This document shows, piece by piece, positions 60,884-64,000 of a stretch of DNA of 64,000 nucleotides (position 1 is the first letter of the stretch; each line of letters begins with the position of its first letter). Where the stretch lies: contig NZ_BQXM01000007.1 in assembly GCF_022836495.1 (NCBI RefSeq), forward strand, positions 1-64,000. The letters run 5' to 3'. The position numbers and the translations under genes are program-made. The notes beneath the pieces are model-generated. The model saw only the letters and a program-made list of their open reading frames with translations, had not been told where the DNA came from and searched no databases. This stretch comes from Desulforhabdus sp. TSK (lineage in GTDB: Bacteria; Desulfobacterota; Syntrophobacteria; Syntrophobacterales; Syntrophobacteraceae).

Positions 60884-61130
60884 GTCGCTACTGAGCAATT
60901 GACCTCATCCCCCGGCTATGTTAATAGGGGGACCCAGTCAAAGATTCAGTCGCAGTCGAGAGAAGCAGAGCTGCTTCTTTAACATGTATAATCAATTCGT
61001 TACATAGAATTTCAATAGAGGGGCGACAAGCGGGGAGCTCCGAGTGATGCGAGCCTCCCTCAATGGATCCTGCGCCGGCAGGCGATGCCCTCAAGGTATT
61101 CTCAGAAAGCATATATCGAGGAGCTCAAGA
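60884..61130. other. Leader region of the MetE-like gene
   Basis: About 250 bases with no gene. TCGCAGTCGAGAGAAGCAG and the stretch 61028-61095 can fold into several hairpins, but none of the conserved blocks of the SAM, SAH, cobalamin or tetrahydrofolate riboswitches was recognised. Confidence 0.35.
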
Positions 61131-62201
61131 GTGAAGCAAGGCTGGCTATCGAACGCTTCTGCAACCTTGGTGGGAAGTATGCCCCACAAGGACCGATCCA
61201 AAGTCATTGAACTGATTCTCGATGGAGTTCCCGAGATTCCCGTATGGCCGCAACTTCCAAACTTTCAACCCGAGCAGATGCTTGTCCAGTACATTGAAGG
61301 GTTGCCAGGCCTTTCGATTCGTAACGACAGCATCTACGTGAATACAGATGCACCGGCATTCGATGACGAGCTATACGCCTTCTACGAAGAATATATGGAA
61401 GTGGAAGGTGGGAGCAAGAACCTGGATGATTCCCGTTTCAAATTCGGAGAGGAAACGGGAAAGACTTTTTTCCAGTTCCTGGGAGCCCTCAGGAGCAAAA
61501 CACCGGCACCACGGGCGGTCAAGGGGCAGGTGGTGGGACCTTTCACCCTGCTGACTTCTCTGAAAGATCCGCGGGATCGGCCTGCTCTCTATGATGAACG
61601 CCTGCAGGATGCCGTCCCTAAACATTTGGCCATGAAGGCCAGGTGGCAGATTCAGCAGCTGAAATCTCTGGGACTTCCGATCATCGTTTTTCTGGACGAA
61701 CCGGCCCTGGCAGGATTCGGCTCTTCCGCTTTCATCAGCGTTTCGCGGGAGCTCATCCAGCAGCTCCTCAAAGAGATCGTGGACGCCATTCATGAGGCCG
61801 GGGCTCTGGTGGGGATTCATGTGTGCGCCAACACAGACTGGCTCCTAATGTTCCAATCCCACGTGAACATTATAAATTTAGACGCTTACAATTATTTTGA
61901 CAAATTCGCGCTCTACCGGAATGATTTTCTTAAATTCATGGAGGGGGGAGGCATTGTGGCCTGGGGGATGGTTCCCACCTCGGAGCCTGAAGCGATTCTG
62001 CAGGAAACAGCCGAGAGCCTTTCCGAGCGCTGGCTGAGGGAGATTCAGCCCCTTGTCGCCCCGGGCCTGCCTTTACAGAAGATACTCTCGCAGTCACTCT
62101 TCACTCCCAGTTGCGGCTGCGGAAGTCTCCCCGAACCCCTGGCCGAAAAGGTCATTCAGCTCACGGGGAGTCTGTCGAAAATCATGAAGAATCGCTTGTG
62201 A
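61131..62201 (+). CDS. MetE C-terminal-like (methionine synthase II family) protein
   Basis: The GTG at 61131 with GAGGAG seven bases upstream is chosen over an earlier ATG at 61044. The 356-residue barrel protein carries SATLVGSMPHKDRSKVIELI at the N-terminus, a VFLDEPALAGFG strand, and zinc-ligand candidates His and Cys in GIHVCANTDW plus Cys in TPSCGCGSL. It belongs to the cobalamin-independent methionine synthase/uroporphyrinogen decarboxylase superfamily, in the short form lacking the MetE N-terminal half. Methyl donor and acceptor are unknown. Confidence 0.82.
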   Translation: MKQGWLSNASATLVGSMPHKDRSKVIELILDGVPEIPVWPQLPNFQPEQMLVQYIEGLPGLSIRNDSIYVNTDAPAFDDELYAFYEEYMEVEGGSKNLDDSRFKFGEETGKTFFQFLGALRSKTPAPRAVKGQVVGPFTLLTSLKDPRDRPALYDERLQDAVPKHLAMKARWQIQQLKSLGLPIIVFLDEPALAGFGSSAFISVSRELIQQLLKEIVDAIHEAGALVGIHVCANTDWLLMFQSHVNIINLDAYNYFDKFALYRNDFLKFMEGGGIVAWGMVPTSEPEAILQETAESLSERWLREIQPLVAPGLPLQKILSQSLFTPSCGCGSLPEPLAEKVIQLTGSLSKIMKNRL

Positions 62202-62659
62202 TCCGGATGCTCCACAGCGTGCCAATGCGAGCCCGCACAAGTTGATGCAGCCGGCGCAGTAATTCATAAAAAGAGAATTCTGTTTTAGGCTGATTCCTCT
62301 CTTGACAAGATTGAGATCATTCTTTAATTAAGATCGTGATTTAAGGCATTTCACCAAGCCTAAAAATATCTCCAACGAGTTTAGATTCACTCCCTTGAAG
62401 GTGATTTCAAATTCGGACTTAGGCAGTCAGTTTCTTTTTTCCCATCCCCGTTTCAGGAAAGAAGAGTCGCGAAAGTAGTACTCGGGGTTTGCCTACTCTC
62501 CTTGCATACCCGCTATGTCAGAATTGGCGAGGTCGTGCACACTTTCGTGATATGCCGGCGGAGACGGCGGCAGGAGACGAGGTCACACATAACAGTCTTA
62601 AATTCCAAAAAAAATCTTAGTATTCTGTTCGACAGGAAATGCCCAAAGGAGAAAGTTTC
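62202..62659. other. Gap upstream of the AbrB-like gene
   Basis: About 460 bases, AT-rich from 62270 to 62420, with no gene or repeat recognised. TTGACA at 62302-62307 could be a -35 element, but no good -10 lies at the right distance. Confidence 0.4.
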
Positions 62660-63136
62660 ATGGCAATGCAAGTGGAGTATAAGAACATCGATGCCAAGCT
62701 CGTTGTCAACGAGATACGCAATGGCCGGTCCCTGGAATCGGTTCAAAAGCTCTTCGGAATAAAATTCAAGAGTGAAGTGCAGGACCTTTATCTGCAGGGA
62801 CTCATGGAATTGGGAGAAATTCCCCAGGTCGAATTTCATAAGCCGGCACCCGTTAAATACAAGCCGCCGGTAGCAGCCGTCCCGGATAGACCCGCACCCG
62901 CGGCGACTGTTCCCGACCGTCCCGTCGTGGTGAGGCGACGCGAAAAGCCTGCCGCAAAGCCGGCCCCTTCTACTGTCATCAAAACAGAGAATTTCCGCAC
63001 CATCGGTCAGAGCGGCAGCATCACCTTGAACAAGGCGCTTTTGATCGAGCAGTTGGGATTTGGCGTGGGGGATTCCTTTGAAATCTACCGGGAGGATGAT
63101 CGTGTGGTCCTGAAGAAGACAGCCAATCCCGCCTAG
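62660..63136 (+). CDS. Small protein with AbrB/MazE-like C-terminus
   Basis: A 158-residue protein; ATG at 62660 follows AAAGGAG at eight bases. Residues 1-55 form a helical part (LVVNEIRNGRSLESVQKLFG), 60-110 are a Pro/Ala/Lys-rich linker with repeats of PDRPA and PDRPV, and the last 45 residues (TIGQSGSITLNKALLIEQLG, then GDSFEIYREDDRVVLKKT) look like a SpoVT/AbrB-type swapped-hairpin DNA-binding domain. It may be a transcription factor or an antitoxin-like protein; no toxin gene is adjacent. Confidence 0.7.
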   Translation: MAMQVEYKNIDAKLVVNEIRNGRSLESVQKLFGIKFKSEVQDLYLQGLMELGEIPQVEFHKPAPVKYKPPVAAVPDRPAPAATVPDRPVVVRRREKPAAKPAPSTVIKTENFRTIGQSGSITLNKALLIEQLGFGVGDSFEIYREDDRVVLKKTANPA

Positions 63137-63350
63137 TCCTGGAAGACTGGAATACGCGGAATCGACTGAGAAATCAGTGTTCAGATCGCAATGAGTATCT
63201 GTTTCTCTCCCCTTTTCAGACCATATCTTGAGCCCGGGCATGCGTCACGGGACCCCCGTGGGCCTGTTTTGCGCAACACATTCGCAGGCAAAATTCCTGC
63301 TGCTGTGTCCGACACAAATCCGTCCCTTCCTGCCTGGAGTCGAGAGAAGC

Positions 63351-63992
63351 TCAGCGGCGAAGGCTGTTGAGAACATGGAGGAAGCGCCACAAGGCGGTGA
63401 GATTTGTGCCGACGGCCAGGAGAAGAAGCGCAATACTGAGGACGATGTCCCTGCTCCAGTGGCTGGCGGCAGGATGAAAAAGTCCATTGAAGACCGAATT
63501 GAAAATCCCTGAAAGTCCAATCAAAATAATACGCTCGCCTCTTTGAAAGAATCCCACCAGGCAACGGACACCGAGGCCTTCCGCCCGTGCGCGGGTATAG
63601 CTGACCATCAGGGAACCGAAGAGAATGAGCAGGATGGTGAGGGAAAAGAACGGGGTGGTTTCGCCCTGCCGATAGAAATAGCACCAGATCCCGATATAAA
63701 TGATCAACTCGGTATAACGATCTAGGACCGAATCCAGGAAGGCGCCAAATTTTCTCGTCTGCCCCAAAGACCTCGCAAGCGAACCGTCCAGGGTATCCAG
63801 GAGCCCCGTCAGAAGTGTCAGGAGGCCTCCCCAGACCGGAGAAACAACAAAGGCCGCGCCGGCCATGATGCTAGCGACCAAACCCGCCATGGAAATGTGG
63901 TTGGGGGTGAGCTTCATCAGGATCAGAGCAGGAACAAGATAGCGCTCCAGAAATCTGTAATAGCCCGTTTCAATGGGTGTCCCTTTCAGCAT
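63351..63992 (-). CDS. CDP-alcohol phosphatidyltransferase
   Basis: A 213-residue membrane protein with the family motif D-G-x2-A-R-x8-G-x3-D-x3-D complete: DGSLARSLG and then KFGAFLDSVLDR near residues 68-90. Six transmembrane helices follow the expected pattern (LTLLTGLLDTL, IYIGIWCYFY, SLTILLILFGSLMV). It transfers a phosphatidyl group from CDP-diacylglycerol or CDP-archaeol-like donors to an alcohol such as glycerol phosphate or inositol phosphate; the acceptor cannot be told. The ATG at 63992 is only eight bases from the window end, so a longer N-terminus is possible. Confidence 0.88.
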   Translation of the reverse strand: MLKGTPIETGYYRFLERYLVPALILMKLTPNHISMAGLVASIMAGAAFVVSPVWGGLLTLLTGLLDTLDGSLARSLGQTRKFGAFLDSVLDRYTELIIYIGIWCYFYRQGETTPFFSLTILLILFGSLMVSYTRARAEGLGVRCLVGFFQRGERIILIGLSGIFNSVFNGLFHPAASHWSRDIVLSIALLLLAVGTNLTALWRFLHVLNSLRR

Positions 63993-64000
63993 ATAGAAAC

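Noticed and set aside
60950-61130. Metabolite riboswitch before the MetE-like gene
   Set aside because: Hairpins are possible, but no conserved core of the SAM, SAH, cobalamin or folate classes could be found.
62302-62334. Sigma-70 promoter before the AbrB-like gene
   Set aside because: TTGACA is good, but nothing close to TATAAT lies 16-18 bases downstream.
1-64000. CRISPR arrays, tRNA or rRNA genes, prophage
   Set aside because: No regularly spaced direct repeats, cloverleaf-like sequences, rRNA segments or phage structural genes were recognised on either strand; the repeated palindromes are dispersed, not arrayed.

Overview
The window reads as a chromosomal segment of a Gram-negative, probably strictly anaerobic bacterium of the Desulfobacterota (old Deltaproteobacteria; a Syntrophobacter-like relative would fit). 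This is an inference. It rests on the futalosine menaquinone genes, the XrtA/PEP-CTERM system with its Prs regulators, a GEMM-I c-di-GMP riboswitch, a stand-alone AICAR formyltransferase, a full branched-chain amino-acid ABC transporter, and the very dense load of palindromic intergenic repeats. Most of the window is GC-rich. About 105-3770 and the PEP-CTERM gene region near 24.1-25.3 kb are clearly AT-rich.

Layout. 1-104: start of an IS630-type transposase cut by the window edge. 0.57-12.7 kb: accessory cluster with a secreted protein of unknown function, a transglutaminase-like protein, an acyl carrier protein, a short-chain reductase, an AMP-forming ligase, two LbH acyltransferases around a membrane acyltransferase, a PcRGLX/YetA-like protein, exosortase XrtA and EpsI. 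12.9-25.2 kb: PEP-CTERM accessory genes (TPR lipoprotein PrsT, kinase PrsK, sigma-54 activator PrsR and a PEP-CTERM substrate with a sigma-54 promoter). Interleaved with these are a HEAT-repeat protein, two PD-(D/E)XK-type nuclease genes and a beta-CASP hydrolase. 25.5-32 kb: IS200 remnant and two large secreted multidomain proteins, one behind a c-di-GMP riboswitch. 32.5-36 kb: a second NtrC-type regulator and a PAS protein without a kinase core. 36.1-46.2 kb: alanine dehydrogenase, livKHMGF, serA, an SRPBCC protein and ilvE. 46.3-52.8 kb: plsB, recN, and an ATP-grasp gene divergent from a TetR gene. 53-59.1 kb: menaquinone operon mqnE, mqnC, a deaminase-like amidohydrolase, mqnA, an ADH-synthase-like aldolase and ubiX. 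59.2-64 kb: AICAR formyltransferase, a MetE-like protein, an AbrB-like small protein and a CDP-alcohol phosphatidyltransferase.

How the genes may work together. XrtA, EpsI, PrsT, PrsK, PrsR and the PEP-CTERM protein form one envelope-sorting system, and the sigma-54 promoter upstream of the substrate links it to PrsR. The ACP, reductase, ligase and acyltransferase genes upstream look like a dedicated acyl-modification route, perhaps for the exopolysaccharide that normally accompanies XrtA; that role is inferred. The c-di-GMP riboswitch puts a neighbouring adhesin-like protein under second-messenger control, which suits a biofilm or matrix locus.

Repeats are the second theme. At least six families of inverted repeats fill the gaps: three-unit 9-mer arms (NNCACGAAG), GTAGGAGCGGCTTCCAGC hairpins, a 143-bp element with its own terminal inverted repeats, a 158-bp MITE-like element, a roughly 250-bp composite, and ACAGGATTAACAGGAT and GACGCTGA palindromes. 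Some are nested inside others. One 9-mer array exactly brackets a GxxExxY nuclease gene, and one short palindrome lies in frame inside the AMP-ligase gene.
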